Assembly: GCA_023055355.1 (NCBI GenBank)
Contig: JALJCS010000029.1
Coordinates: 8,495,001 to 8,559,000, forward strand
DNA: 64,000 nt
Direction of reading: 5' to 3'
Source: Agelaius tricolor
Lineage: Eukaryota; Chordata; Aves; Passeriformes; Icteridae
This document shows, in pieces, positions 35,569 through 47,900 of this stretch (positions are counted from its first letter, which is position 1; each line of letters starts with the position of its first letter). The translations under genes were made by a program, and so were the position numbers. The notes under the pieces are model-generated. The model saw nothing but the letters and a program-made list of their open reading frames with translations, had not been told where the DNA came from and did not search any database.

Positions 35569-35907
35569 ATGGCGCACAGCGGTCGGTGGCGCTTCCCCGC
35601 CCGGCCCGGCAGCGGCGGCTGGGGCCGCCGGGGCCCGGGGGGGTCCCGCCTACGGGTGCCGGCCGTGCATAGCCTGCGGCCCGCCGAACCTGCGGCGGCG
35701 CCGGCGACGGCGGGCGAGGGCGAGCGCGGCGGCCCGTGCTCCGGCGGGGCGGCGGGAAGCGGCGGAGGCGGGGCAGCGCCGGGCCCCGGCGGCCCCGCGG
35801 CCGCGGCCGGTCCCGGCTTCGACGCGGCGCTCCAGGTCTCGGCCACCATCGGCATCAACCTGCGGCGGTTCCGAGCGGCCTGCGGCACCGAGGCGGGCAG
35901 CGGAGAG
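35569..35907 (+). CDS. KMT2A: KMT2A exon 1: menin-binding N-terminus
   Basis: 113 codons ending in phase 0 at GGAGAG|gtgaga. Residues 6-14 are RWRFPARPG, the high-affinity menin-binding motif, unchanged from human. A second, weaker motif (RVPAV near residue 28) also matches. Then follows a Gly/Ala/Pro-rich low-complexity stretch and the conserved GPGFDAALQVSATIGINLRR. The human exon is about 30 residues longer because of Gly/Ala/Ser runs that are missing here. Confidence 0.94.
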
Positions 35908-38900
35908 GTGAGAGGGGCGGCGGGGCGGGGGCGGGGGGGCGCGGCGGGCGGGCGGGTCCCGGGCGCAGCATCCTCGACGCCCCGGCGGCGGCGGCCCGAA
36001 CACACCCGGGCGCACCCACCCAGCCCTGGCCGCACAGCCCGCCCGTCGCCGGACACACCTCCCGCGCCCCGCACAAAGGGCGCGCCCGGCGGGGGGGGCC
36101 GTGGGGGGGGGTGGCGGGACCCGGCGGGCGGGACCCGGTGCCGGTCCGTGTCCGGCCGCCCTCGCGGTCCCTCCCCGCGCACGCGACTTGCCGCCGGTGC
36201 GTCCTCCCTGCCGCCGCCTCCATTATCCGGTTCCCGCCGCTCCCGCGCCCGCGGCGGGGCGGGATGCGGTGCGCGCAGCCCGCTGCCGGGAGCGAGGTAG
36301 GATGGATGAGCCGGGGGCCTCCCGGTGCGCCCGGTGCCGAGGATGCTCGGCGGGGTGACGCGTCCTTCCCCGGGCGCGGGGGCTCGAGGGGGCTGGGCTG
36401 CCGGCCCCTCCTGCGGGCCCGGCGGTGGGTGTCGCGCACCAGCCCTCCCCCTTCTTCTTCTCCTCCTCCTCCTCCTCGTCGTCCTCCTCTTCCTCCCTTT
36501 CGCCGCTGAGGATGCCCCGGGCGGAGCTTGGGGCGGCGGGCCCGTTGCGAGAGGCCGTTCCCCGGTACTAGGAGAGCTGGTGCTCCTTTTTTTCTTCTTT
36601 TTTTTTTTTTTTTCTTTTTTTTTGAGTTGCTGTTCTTCCTCCCTTCATTTTTTTTTAAGCCTTTCTAAGGCAGCCGGAGTGGGCGTGCGACAACAACCCA
36701 CCTATTGACAGAACAGGGAAGACATGATGGGGGTGTGTTACTACGAGCTGCAGCGTTGCTTTCCCCCAGTTGTTTTGCATCACTCCTTAGCGGCATCCTT
36801 GCGCCGGCAAGAGAATTCCCCAGGTCTTTTGTACCAGGAGGGATTTATTACAGATTTTTGAACGGCCAGCTCTGTCTCCTCTTCTCCAGGCAGGTTGTCA
36901 GCTGTAGGGTAGGTGAATGTATCTTTGTATTTTGTCTGTATAAAGACCAGTTGGTTTCCTTTCCCATGACTGGCCGTAGCAGAGTTCATTAAAACATACA
37001 TGAAAATACAGTTTTCTTGTGTCTTTCTGGCCTGGTTTTGGCATTTTCTGTTGGGTGCCATAAAGTGGAGCTCTTGGCTCATGGCTGAGCTGGAGGAGTT
37101 CCTTGCCTGTAGAGTGGCAGTTCCCGCGGGCTGCGATGCTGGAGCAGCTGGGTTGTGTTTGCAGGAGCAGAGCTGAGCGTGGGGACGCTCCTGCCCTCAC
37201 CTGTGCAGACTTTGGGGTGTGAGTTGCACTGCTCTCATTAACACCATCATCTCAGGGGCTGCACTTTGGGATACTTCTCTTCTTTGTTGTTTGCAGTAGA
37301 CGTGGCTTGATGGAATTCATGGAGTGCCCTGGGAAGCAGTTAATATCTCACCAGTGCTAGTTCAGGGAGAGAAATGACTTGAGATCTGGCTAACCAAGCT
37401 GACAACAGAGTTAATAACCCAGGAGGTTTTTCATGTTGGGGGAGGCAAGTTGCTTTGTTTCTTTTCCTTTTCTTTATTTTTTTTTTCTAAGATGACATTG
37501 GGCTGTGGTTTGTTTAATTCCAGTTGTCTTCAAGTATATTTTTGCATCTCAAAAAAGCCCTAAAACATCTTTGAGACATCTTTTTGAGTTTAGCCTTTAG
37601 GGTATTTTTGCTTTAAAGTAAAATAGCTTGAATGCATTGTAGGTGTGGCAGCTGATTAACGCAGGGTCTCCTCGATTTTAAGAATTCTACTTATTACATG
37701 GCTTTTCTACTTAGCTGCTAATAGCTTTTCTCTAATAGCATTGCATACAGTAGAAAGTAGTGATAAACACTGATTTGTGGCTTGACGTTTGTAGCGCAGT
37801 TTTGTCTGTCCACTCATGAGCCAGGCAGGGGCAGACCCCAGGTGTTTCCCCTCTCTCTGGATTTACAGCTTGCTGGTACTCTTGGGCATACTCAGAGGAG
37901 ATCCTCACAAACATTCAGGTTGAGTTAACTCACCCGCTTGGTTCCTTTCCTTTGGTGATGCTCAAGAAACACAACATTTTTGCCTCAAAGGACATAGTTC
38001 TCCTGGCTGGTGACTTGTGCACTTGTCTTAGTCCTAGTGAAGATTACAGTCCTCAGAGGCTGCCTTTTTCTGTCCTGCAGTACAAATTCTCTGTGGAGGG
38101 GGTGAGGGCGTGACAAGGGCTCTGGCACATGTAAGCAGCCAGCACATGGATGCTGCCTGTGGTCTCTCCAGAGGAGAGGGCAGTGTGTGCCGTGCAGGAG
38201 CAGTGCAGTTTCTGGTACCCGTGGGGTGGCTGCTCTGGGGGAGGTGCTCTTCTAGAAGGGGGCTTCCAGAAGACCCCTCCATATTAGGGCTCACCATGGC
38301 CTCTCAGTCACTGCCTGGTGCTCTTGCTGTCCTTTTCCACAAGGTTGAGTGAGGGTCCTTCCTGAGCCAAGCCAGGTACAGTATTCAACTGAGTTGCCGT
38401 TATTCCTCATCAGGAGTAAACCCTGAGCACTTGTTTTGAGGAGCCAGTGGCAATCAGAGGAAGAAGTTGTGTTACCTTTTTATTTACAACTTCTGCTCCA
38501 CGTGCTTATTTTTTTTCTACCTCGTTCTTGTCTGCACTTGTGTAGATACCTGTTGAAATTGGGTATTACCACCAAGTTAGATGCAGGAATAATGTTGTCC
38601 AGAATAAGTATTTGACTTAGTCTTTTCCTTGTCTCCTTGACAGTTTCGTAGTACATAGCAAACTGCGTTTCTCATTTAAAAAATACCTGAATTCTGGGGT
38701 GTCAGGGCATTCTCCTCAGATTCAGGTCACTTTGTACAAAGCCTGTCTTCTGCTGCAGCTCAGTCTTGCACTGAGTTATCTCGAAACCATCTCACATTAA
38801 AGGAGCCACATTCTGATACTTAATTTTAACACCAGAAGAATTGCTGGGGGACTTTTTGCACGGTGAAGCTGTAACTGGTTGAACAGTAGCATTTGTACTG

Positions 38901-41900
38901 TGTACTAACCTTTCAGCTTGGTGTGAGTGGCACTGTAGGAACAAGAAAAATATGATTGCATTTTCTTGGTTCATTATGTCAATATTTGGTATAAAAGAAG
39001 CATAAAAGTAGTTGTTAAATATCTGCTCTGCCTGTCAGTTTAGAGCTTCCTGCCCATCTATGACGGGGATTGAAGCTTTGGGATCTAAAAGTTGAGAATG
39101 CACTGGATGCATGCTGACAGTTACCTCCATAAATCTGTATTGGCTGAAAGTTGCAGAAGTTTGGCAGTTGGATGTGGTGGTGATGGTGGTGTCCCTGGTA
39201 GCACTTCCATGATTATACCTGGGGCATAATGTTTTGTGAGGTGACTGTTGGAGTTGTGGACGTTTGCCGATGCCTGGAATGTTTGGAAATGGTACCAGAT
39301 CCATGTTCTGGGGGTAAGGATTAGCTTCCATACTGCTGCCAGGGTCATGCCTGAGCTGGAAGTACAGATAATTTCTTCTGTTTGCCTCAAAATTTCCTCA
39401 GGTAGTGTTAGGTTGAATGGTCTCTCCAGACTGCTCAAGTGTTTAATGTGTGATTTGGAGGTGTCGAGCCGTTCCTGCCACGGGTGAGGTGGTCACTGCA
39501 CATGCACGGGGAGGGGACTGCTGTAGGTATTGATGTCTGACAAGAGACACATGGTGAGTGAGGATGATGCAGGTCATGGCCCAAGAGATGGAGGCTCCTT
39601 CGTGCACTTTCCCTTCCTGAACATTCGGGTGCTGCTTTGTCAGATGCGTGAAAATAAATGTTTCTGTTTCTGTGGTTTGGTCAGCTTTGTTCAGTGCTCC
39701 AAACCCTCAGAGGAGCAGTTTTGGGAAGTTTGTTAGGAATTTGGGAAACTTTTCAAATTTCCCAAATTTGGTGATGTGGCTCGTCCCACTGGCACCAGCA
39801 GTGGGCAGGTAAGGCAATTTCAGAACAGCAGCTGTGCACTGGTGAGTTTGTTCCAGGGGCTTTTGGACATTGTGCTTCCTTCAGCTGGAAAGCTCCTGGG
39901 ACAGACTGGCAACAGTGCTTGACCACGCACTTCTGTATTGGCACCTGAGTGCTGAACTGCAGGTTTCACAGCACCATGTTGCAGGAAACAGGTAACTCCT
40001 CAAGTTAGTGGTTCATCACTTCTCAGGGATGCCACAAAATTCCCAGAGCAGGGTTAGCTGTTCCCCCCAAGCTGAGCTACAGAGCACAGTTTGACTTTAG
40101 GAATATATGTTTAGGAAAGAAAGATGAGTTTACCACCACAAAATATTTTTTTAATGCATCCATATTGCAATTGTGGAGCTTTTCTCTCACCATCTGAAAG
40201 CTTGATCTTTGTAGGTAGTGGTTTGACCAACTCTCTTCCTTGGAAGTGGTATTATTGAGAGCTTGTTGTGACCAGAATGAGAGTGTTTCAGGTGTTATAA
40301 TAAGCATTCCTCTGTATTCAGATTGGAAAGCATAAATCAGAATTTCTCATCCAGGTTGGAACCAGGACTCTGGCAAAACAGATCTGTATTCTCAGTAACC
40401 CACTTGAGATAGACCCACCCTGAGCCTCAGCCCCATAAAGAGCAATATATTCTTTCTAATTCAAAAAAACTGGACTCTGGAAGCTGCAGCCCTAATCACC
40501 ATTGTGTTGCCATGGGTGATGCCTGCAGCAGTGCAGTTTGGGGGTTGTCATGTGGAGGTGACCAGGCCAAGAGCAGCTGTGGGATCTCAAGACGTTCTCT
40601 GTAGGTCAGTGCTGCTCCCAGGTGAAGCCCCAGCAAAGTCCATGCAACACTCCTGGTCAAAGCTTTAGCTGAATGAAACAATGGAAGGACAAATGTCCCC
40701 TCATGTGACTTGGTGCATAACGATCCCTCCAAGTGCTCAGCTGTTTATTATTGAAGTTGCACAACAAGTAGTGGCTTGGGAAGCATCTCCCTGAACTCCC
40801 AGTAGACTCTGCTCTGCTCCAACACCCGCTGTTTGTCTCAGGGTTACTACCTGCCAGCCTCCAAGGGTGTTTACTCTGCTGAAAGCAGAGGAGTCTGGTA
40901 GATGTTGTGCTGCAGTCACTAAGCAGGCATCTGAATGAGCTTCTAAAAATAGCTTATCCCTTTCCAAGAAAGTGAGGTGCTGTCTAACTTGGGCCAAACC
41001 CAGGATGGGGAATGGGAAGGACAGCATTCGTCAGGTGACTCTATTGTAAAATGAACTTTTTCAGGTGATGATTGGAGCAGCTGCATTGCTGGTCTAGAGC
41101 CCCATGCAACTTCACAGATCCATAGTGGTATGGTTTACACTGTTATTCCTCAGACAGAGATCAGAACATCAGTTAGTGCCTGCAGGATAGTTTCTCCTTT
41201 GAAGGTGGATTTTCCTGTGAGATCTTTAACTGGAAATTCTTTGAAAAGTAATATTGCTCAAGAGCATTGTGACAGACATTTGCTTGCAACTTCTCTGTTC
41301 TTCACTAGCTGGGTTACTTCAGGAAAAGCCATTCTTTATCTGTGCACAACTCTGAAGTTGAACCCAGTTGGGATAGTGTAATGTTTGAATGGGAAATGTA
41401 TGTGCTACCCACAGAGAGATCATCCCATGCCTGCTTGGTTAGTCTTCATGTCTGGCACGAGGCAAGCCTTCCCTCATCCTTTAATTTATAATCCTGAGTG
41501 GCCTTTTTTGCATTACATTATTCTTTTTCAGGTAAATGAGGCCATGTTCAAAATCTTCATGGTTTTTAATCACTCTCCATCTGTCATGACATTTCTGAAA
41601 AACTGGAGGGAGGCTGTTCCTGCCTAGTTTGCCTCAAAGCTGCATTTTGGCGTGTGATGGCCAACTGAACGGTTTAGCCTGGCAAATGCTGAGTGATACT
41701 TAGTGGCTTTTTTCATCATCTCTGACAGGTCACAGGGTTGCTTTCTCAGGTAGTGATAGGGACCATTCTGAGGTGACCAATACACTCAGGAATGCCACTG
41801 AACACACAAGCACAAGTAACATATTGTGGTTGTAAATGAAGCGGAAGTGATTGTTTTGTGGAAGGAGCCTTTTTGCTGTAGATGCTTCTGGTGACTGGTT

Positions 41901-44900
41901 GGTAAGAAATGGAAAAAATTATCATTTCCAGGCTATTGGACCAAAGCCAGTATTAATGTTAGAAACATTACATTTTATTTAGCCAGTATTAATGTTGGAA
42001 ACATTACTTTATCTTACATTGGCAAAGTAAGATAACAGAGCTCAGTTTGAAAATAATGCAAATTGTAATCATGGATTGACAGGAGATTGTCAAATATATG
42101 GCAAATACTGATTTAGTAGCCAGAGGTACAATAATAATGATGACTTTAGGACCCAAATAACAAAATGAAGAAAAGATCTGTAGCAGCCACAGGAACTTGG
42201 AGGCCAGTGCAAGTCAGGAAATCGCACAGGGTGAGCAGCTGATCCCTCAGTGTTTCTAAACCTGACTGTTCTTAGGTATTTGTTATTTCTCATGCCTTCT
42301 CTGGGTTTCAGGCCACATCTGTCTCTGCTGACAGCTTCTCCCTCTGTCAGGGCTGGGGACCCCTTCCCTGCCCACGCCCAGGCCGGCGGTGCTGCAGCAC
42401 CCAGCGATGTTTACATCCTGCTGTGCCCACGTGCTCTGGAGCGGAGGCAGGCGTGTTGCTGATCCGCAGCGTGGGAGCAGTGCTGGGCACTCCCACTGCT
42501 CCTGCTCTGCTGGCAGTGCTGCAGGACTGAAGTTTAGTTTCTCCCTTTCTGGGAATGGCCTTCAGGGGTGCTCTGTGATGCAAGGTGTCTCAGGCAGAAG
42601 CAGTGTCTTCTGGCATAATTTAACTTATTTTATGTTACTTTATCATTGCTTTTTCTGGATTTCTTGTCATCTCTGCTGCAAGTTGTATTTATTTTTTAGC
42701 AATTCTTTGTTAAAAGAGGAAATGCCAGTATCTTTTTTGGGTAAGGAGAATCCTCTTGTGCTTCATTCACAGTGGAGTTCATTTCAACATTAATATCCAT
42801 GTCCTCAAACTTCCATCTGCTCTCTCATTGCAGGATGAACAGTTTTTAGGTTTTGGTTCAGATGAAGAAGTCAAAGTACGAAGTCCCACCAGGTCCCCCA
42901 CAGGTAAGTTCAAGTTGCAGGATTGGGTGTTGACTTTCTGTTTTCTTTTGTGATGATTTTGCTGTGCCTCTCCTGTTTGTTCCATCAAATCTCATCCAGC
43001 ATAAATGTCACACCAGTCTTTAGATTCAATGCAGTTAGTTTTGGATTCTCTATGTCTGATCTGTAAAGGAGCAGGGAAAGTTTGAGTAAAAGAGTTATAC
43101 TGATGAAACCAGTATTTGAAACCTCATGTCAGTGTTCTGGAGAGGCAGCTATTTAAAAAGTAAGTGTCTGAACTGGTTTGACTATTTTAGTATCTTTCAG
43201 TAGACTCCTTTCTGCCTGTGTTGTCAATAAATGCTCTCACCAGAGCGCTCTGCTCTTCCACCATAATCATCTGCTCAGCTTGGCTTCAACAGCAAACTGT
43301 GGTGGAGTGCCTTGCTAGTGCAAGGGAAGATCCAGAACTGAAATATCTGGACTTGGTGAGAGTGCAGTGAAATGCATTGGTCAAGGTGGGTAATCAAGTC
43401 TTGTGCTTGATGGCTCCAAGTCAGTGCTGAGTATTAACTATGTCTCAAAGCTAAAACCAGTTTTTAGTAAATTGTCTTGTATCAGCCTTGTGTAGGTTGT
43501 TTTTGCTCTCTCGACCTCTCCCTTAGCAGTGCAGATGGATGGCACTCGAAAGGAAGAATTTTTTTTTCTTTCAACTGGCTGTGAGCTGCTTTAAAAAAAA
43601 AAAAAAATTCATGTGTTTAAAAGGTACCATGTGCCCTTGAGAATTATTGCTCCCTCCCAGCATGAAGTTGGTGCTGGGCTTGTGCAATATGTAATTGTTG
43701 GGAAAAGACTAGCTTGCATTTTTAAACAAGTTATCTGTGTGGTATTTTATGTTGGGAAGGTATTCTATACATGTAGTGCCAAAACTATTTTTATTTGTTG
43801 ATTTTCTGAAATGTTTTGGCAACGTATGGGCAGCATGAATGATACTGAGTAAATACTTGTTTGACCTGGGTAATGCTCATCCCACACTTGGAGAAATTTA
43901 ATATGTTCCCTGCATTCTCTGTTTCCCTCTCAGTTAAATCTAGTCCACGGAAACCTCGCGGGAGGCCCCGGAGCAGTTCTGACCGAAGTTCAGCTGTACT
44001 GTCAGACTCTTCATCAGTGTGTTCCCCTTCAAGCAAGTCTGAAACCACATCCATGGAGAAAGTAAAGAAGAAGGAGTCGAAGAGTGGGGAAAAAAGACGA
44101 GGAAGACCTCCAGCACTTACAAGTGTGAAGTTCAAATTGTCACAGGAGAAGGACACATCGGACATTCAGAAGGGCAGCAAAGAAGAAAAAGAGAGTCTGA
44201 AAAAAATCAAAAGATCACCATCCACTACATTTCAGCAAGCAACTAAAATCAAGAAATTAAGAACTAGTAAGCTTTCCCCACTGAAATCTAAATTTAAGCC
44301 TGGGGCAAAACTTCAGATTGGGAGGAAGAGCGTTCAGATCGTGCGCAGAAGAGGCAGGCCACCGTCCTCTGAACGTTTAAAGACTTCCTCAACTTTGGTC
44401 ATAAACTCACAGCTGGAGAAGCCCCAGAGGATTCGCAAAGAAAAGGATGGCACACCGCCTCTCACAAAGGAGGAGAAGGCTGCTGTCAGACAGAGTCCAC
44501 GCAGGATTAAGCCTGTCAGGATTATACCTTCCACCAAAAGGACGGATGCTGCGATTGCTAAGCAACTCTTGCAGAGGGCTAAAAAGGGAGCACAAAAAAA
44601 GATTGAGAAAGAAGCAGCCAAACTGCAGGGCAGGATGGGGAGAACACAGCTCAAAAATATTCGACAGTTCATCATGCCGGTCGTGAGTGCAATCTCATCA
44701 CGGATTATCAAAACACCCAAACGGTTTATTGAGGATGAAGACTACGATCCTCCTATTAAAATATCCAGACTAGAATCCACACCAAACAGCAGGTTCAGCA
44801 CTACATCTTGTGGCTCCAGTGAAAAGTCCAGCGCCGCTTCTCAACATTCATCTCAGATGTCTTCAGATTCCTCACGGTCCAGCAGCCCCAGCGTGGATAC

Positions 44901-47900
44901 ATCTACAGACTCCCAGGCTTCTGAGGAGATTCAGATGCTTTCTGAGGAGCGAAGCAATACTCCAGAAGTTCACACTCCCCTGCCTGTTTCTCAGTCCCCT
45001 GAAAATGATAATGGTGATAGGAGAAATAGAAGGTTTTCGATAACAGAAAGAAGTTTTGGCCAGAGGACTGCAAAAAAGCTGTCAGCCTTACCAAGCATGC
45101 CACAGCAGCAGTCCTCCTCCTCTCCTCCTCCCCCTTTGCTCACTCCCCCCCCACCACTGCAGCCTGCTTCAAGCATCTCAGACCATACCCCTTGGCTTAT
45201 GCCTCCAACCATACCGTTAGCCTCACCCTTTCTTCCTGCTTCTGCTGCACCGATGCAAGAGAAACGAAAGTCAATTCTGCGAGAGCCAACATTTAGGTGG
45301 ACCTCCCTGAAACATTCCAGGTCAGAGCCACAGTACTTCTCATCAGCAAAATATGCCAAAGAGGGTCTTATTCGCAAACCGATATTTGATAACTTCAGAC
45401 CCCCGCCGCTAACACCGGAGGACGTTGGCTTTGCCTCTAGCTTCTCAACACCAGGTGCGACAGCTCCCACGCGGCTCTTTTCACTTCACTCTGGAGCCAG
45501 GTTTGATATGCACAAGAGAAGTCCTCTGCTGCGAGCACCTCGATTCACACCAAGTGAGGCCCACTCTCGCATCTTCGAGTCTGTGACCTTGCCCTCGTCA
45601 GTTGGCCGCGCCACCACAGGCACCTCTGCCACAGGCACGTCCTCTCGGCGGCGCAAGAGGAAAGCGTTCAGCCCCATCCGATCTGAACCCAGATCTCCTT
45701 CACACTCCATGAGGACGAGGAGCGGAAGGCTTAGTACCTCTGACCTGACAACTCTCACTCCACAGTCTTCTGTCTCTTCCTCTTTAACTAGTATTTCAGT
45801 TAGTTCTCTTGCCACTAGTGCCTTAAATTCAACTTTTACTTTTCCCTCCCATTCCCTATCACAGTCTGGGGAATCAGCAGAAAGAAGCCAGAGACCAAGG
45901 AAGCAGATGAATGCTCCAGCAGATCCTTTCTCATCTGGTAGCCCTACTCCTCTCTTCCCCTGGTTCACGTCAAGTCCCCAGACAGAGAGAGGTAAAAACA
46001 AGGACAGGGCAGCAGAAGAGCTCTCCAAAGATAAAGATGCTGACAAAGCCCTGGAGAAGGACAAAAGCAGAGAGAAAGACAGAGAGAGAGAAAAGGAGAA
46101 CAAACGGGAGTCAAAGAAAGAGAAAAGGAGAAAAGGGTCAGAAGTACAGAACAGCACTGCTTTGTTTCCTGTAGGTAAAATGCCCAAAGAAAAAGCCAGC
46201 GAAGACGCTGCAGCATCATCATCTGCCAAAAAAACTGCCGGGCGGAAGAAGTCTACAGCAGCAGATCCCACGGGAGAGGTTTCCACTGCTGCTCTGGTAG
46301 ATACAACAGCTGTCAAAACCAAAACATCCAAGAAAGGTAGAGGGGGGCTGGACAAATCAGACCTGGATCTCAGCCCCACTGTGCCATCTTTGGAGAAGGA
46401 AAAAGCTCTCCGTCTTTCTGCTCCTTCATCAAGCACTGTTAAACATTCTGCTTCCTCCATCAGTTCTATGTTGGCTCAAGCAGACAAACTGCCAATGACT
46501 GACAAGAGGGTAGCTAGTCTTCTGAAAAAGGCAAAAGCCCAGCTGTACAAGATTGAGAAGAGCAAGTCCCTCAAACAAGCAGATCAGCCAAAAGCACAGG
46601 TACTCCTTTTTCCAAGTTGGATTTTTTGCTAGAGTGCATCTTACTTTGAACTTGTCCTGAAAGTCACGAATAGCTTTTGTATACTGAGCGTGAAGAATTA
46701 ATGTGCCAAGCTAAGCAGCTGTTAGTGCAACAGATGGCAAACGACCCAAAGCCAAGAAGCCCTGGGCAGAAGCTGAGGGGAAGAGGGAGCTGCTGCGTAG
46801 TCAGCTCAGAGGGGAGCTGCATGCATTTTGGAGACCAGTACAGCATAGCTGCTTACTGGGTTTCTCTGAACAAATATAAGTAAAGCCATCATCTAGAGCA
46901 GTACTCACTCTGAAAAGTGCAGTTCCAGCAAAATGCAGTGTCTGTCTTGGTCTCAGGGTTTCTTGGGGGCCCTCCTCAAGTATAAAGTTGGCTTCTGAAG
47001 GAAAGTTGTTTCTTGATCTTTCTGGTTTTTGGCTTTATGCAGTGATCTCTCACTTGTAGGAGGGAGGAAGATCCATTGGAACTTTTCATCTGATTTGGGG
47101 AACCGCTTCCTACCACTTTGCTCTTTTCCCTCTTCCCCACCCCAAAACCACCCTTTTCTGCAGTCCTCTTTACCTGCCAGAAAGGGTGGTGAGATATATT
47201 TTCAGGGAATACTTTTTATTTAAACTTTTACTTTTTGTAACAGCACTAGTGTTGAAAATCGCTAGTACGTATTTCAAATAGAGAAGCCTCCAGCTGTTTG
47301 TTTCTGAAATGAAGATGCCCATGCATCTGTGTGACTGGCCTGGTGTAGCAGAAGCCCAGATTCTCACAGTTGCTTATTTGGGGATAGGTATTTCAGTGGG
47401 ATATATTCCAGAATCTTACCAAAACATGGAAAATTGCACTAAAATGCTCAATTTGTTTAGTATCTCAGTAAACCCAAACCCCTTATCTGAAACATCAGCA
47501 GCTGCAAAGCTCTCAAACAGCCTCATCTGCTATTGGCTTCTGTTGGATCAATCAGCACCAAATGCTGCTCCAATTCCAGTGGACTCTGATTTTTTTAATG
47601 TCAGTGCCTTGATAATGTGGCTTCATGAGCAGTAGTGGATGGAGACTTACCTTGTAATTCCAGTTGAGTCAAAACTCTTGTTCTCTTGCATTTATCCTTT
47701 CTTGGATAACTGAGGCTTAGAAGGCCAAGTCTGTTTTTATCCTGATTTTTACAATCTGCAGGCTAAGATATAATTTGCTTAGAAGTCTCTATGGCATGTT
47801 TCTCAGTCTCATTTTGGTAACTTTCTTAGGAATACTGTCTGCTCTCGTGTTCTGAAATCTAGGGGCAAGAGAGTGATTCATCAGAAACGTCAGTCCGAGG

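Larger units (their letters stand above)
34840..36520 (+). promoter_or_regulatory. KMT2A: KMT2A CpG-island promoter
   Basis: Very GC-rich, CpG-dense sequence spanning upstream DNA, exon 1 and the start of intron 1. It contains GC boxes (for example GGGGCGG at 35131-35137) and a recurrent TATGC/GCATA pentamer at 35108, 35124, 35148, 35155, 35234, 35373, 35479 and 35510. No TATA box is evident and the transcription start is not visible from sequence. Confidence 0.6.
35908..42833 (+). other. KMT2A: KMT2A intron 1
   Basis: A 6.9-kb intron with gt..ag ends. Its first 600 bp is the end of the CpG island, with polypyrimidine microsatellites at 36443-36500 and 36586-36623. The rest holds a tandem duplication near 41.95 kb and an inverted repeat near 39.75 kb. 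I see no nested gene; the short open frames in it resemble nothing I know. Confidence 0.75.

Noticed and set aside
35284..36300. 338-codon plus-strand frame treated as one gene
   Set aside because: It contains KMT2A exon 1 but runs through its donor at 35908 into intron; only 35569-35907 is supported as coding.
45486..46460. 324-codon minus-strand frame opposite KMT2A exon 3
   Set aside because: Ser/Leu-rich antisense reading of a conserved plus-strand exon, with no independent support.
46677..46883. 68-codon frame after KMT2A exon 3
   Set aside because: Lies in intron 3, does not match KMT2A, and has no splice sites placing it in the transcript.
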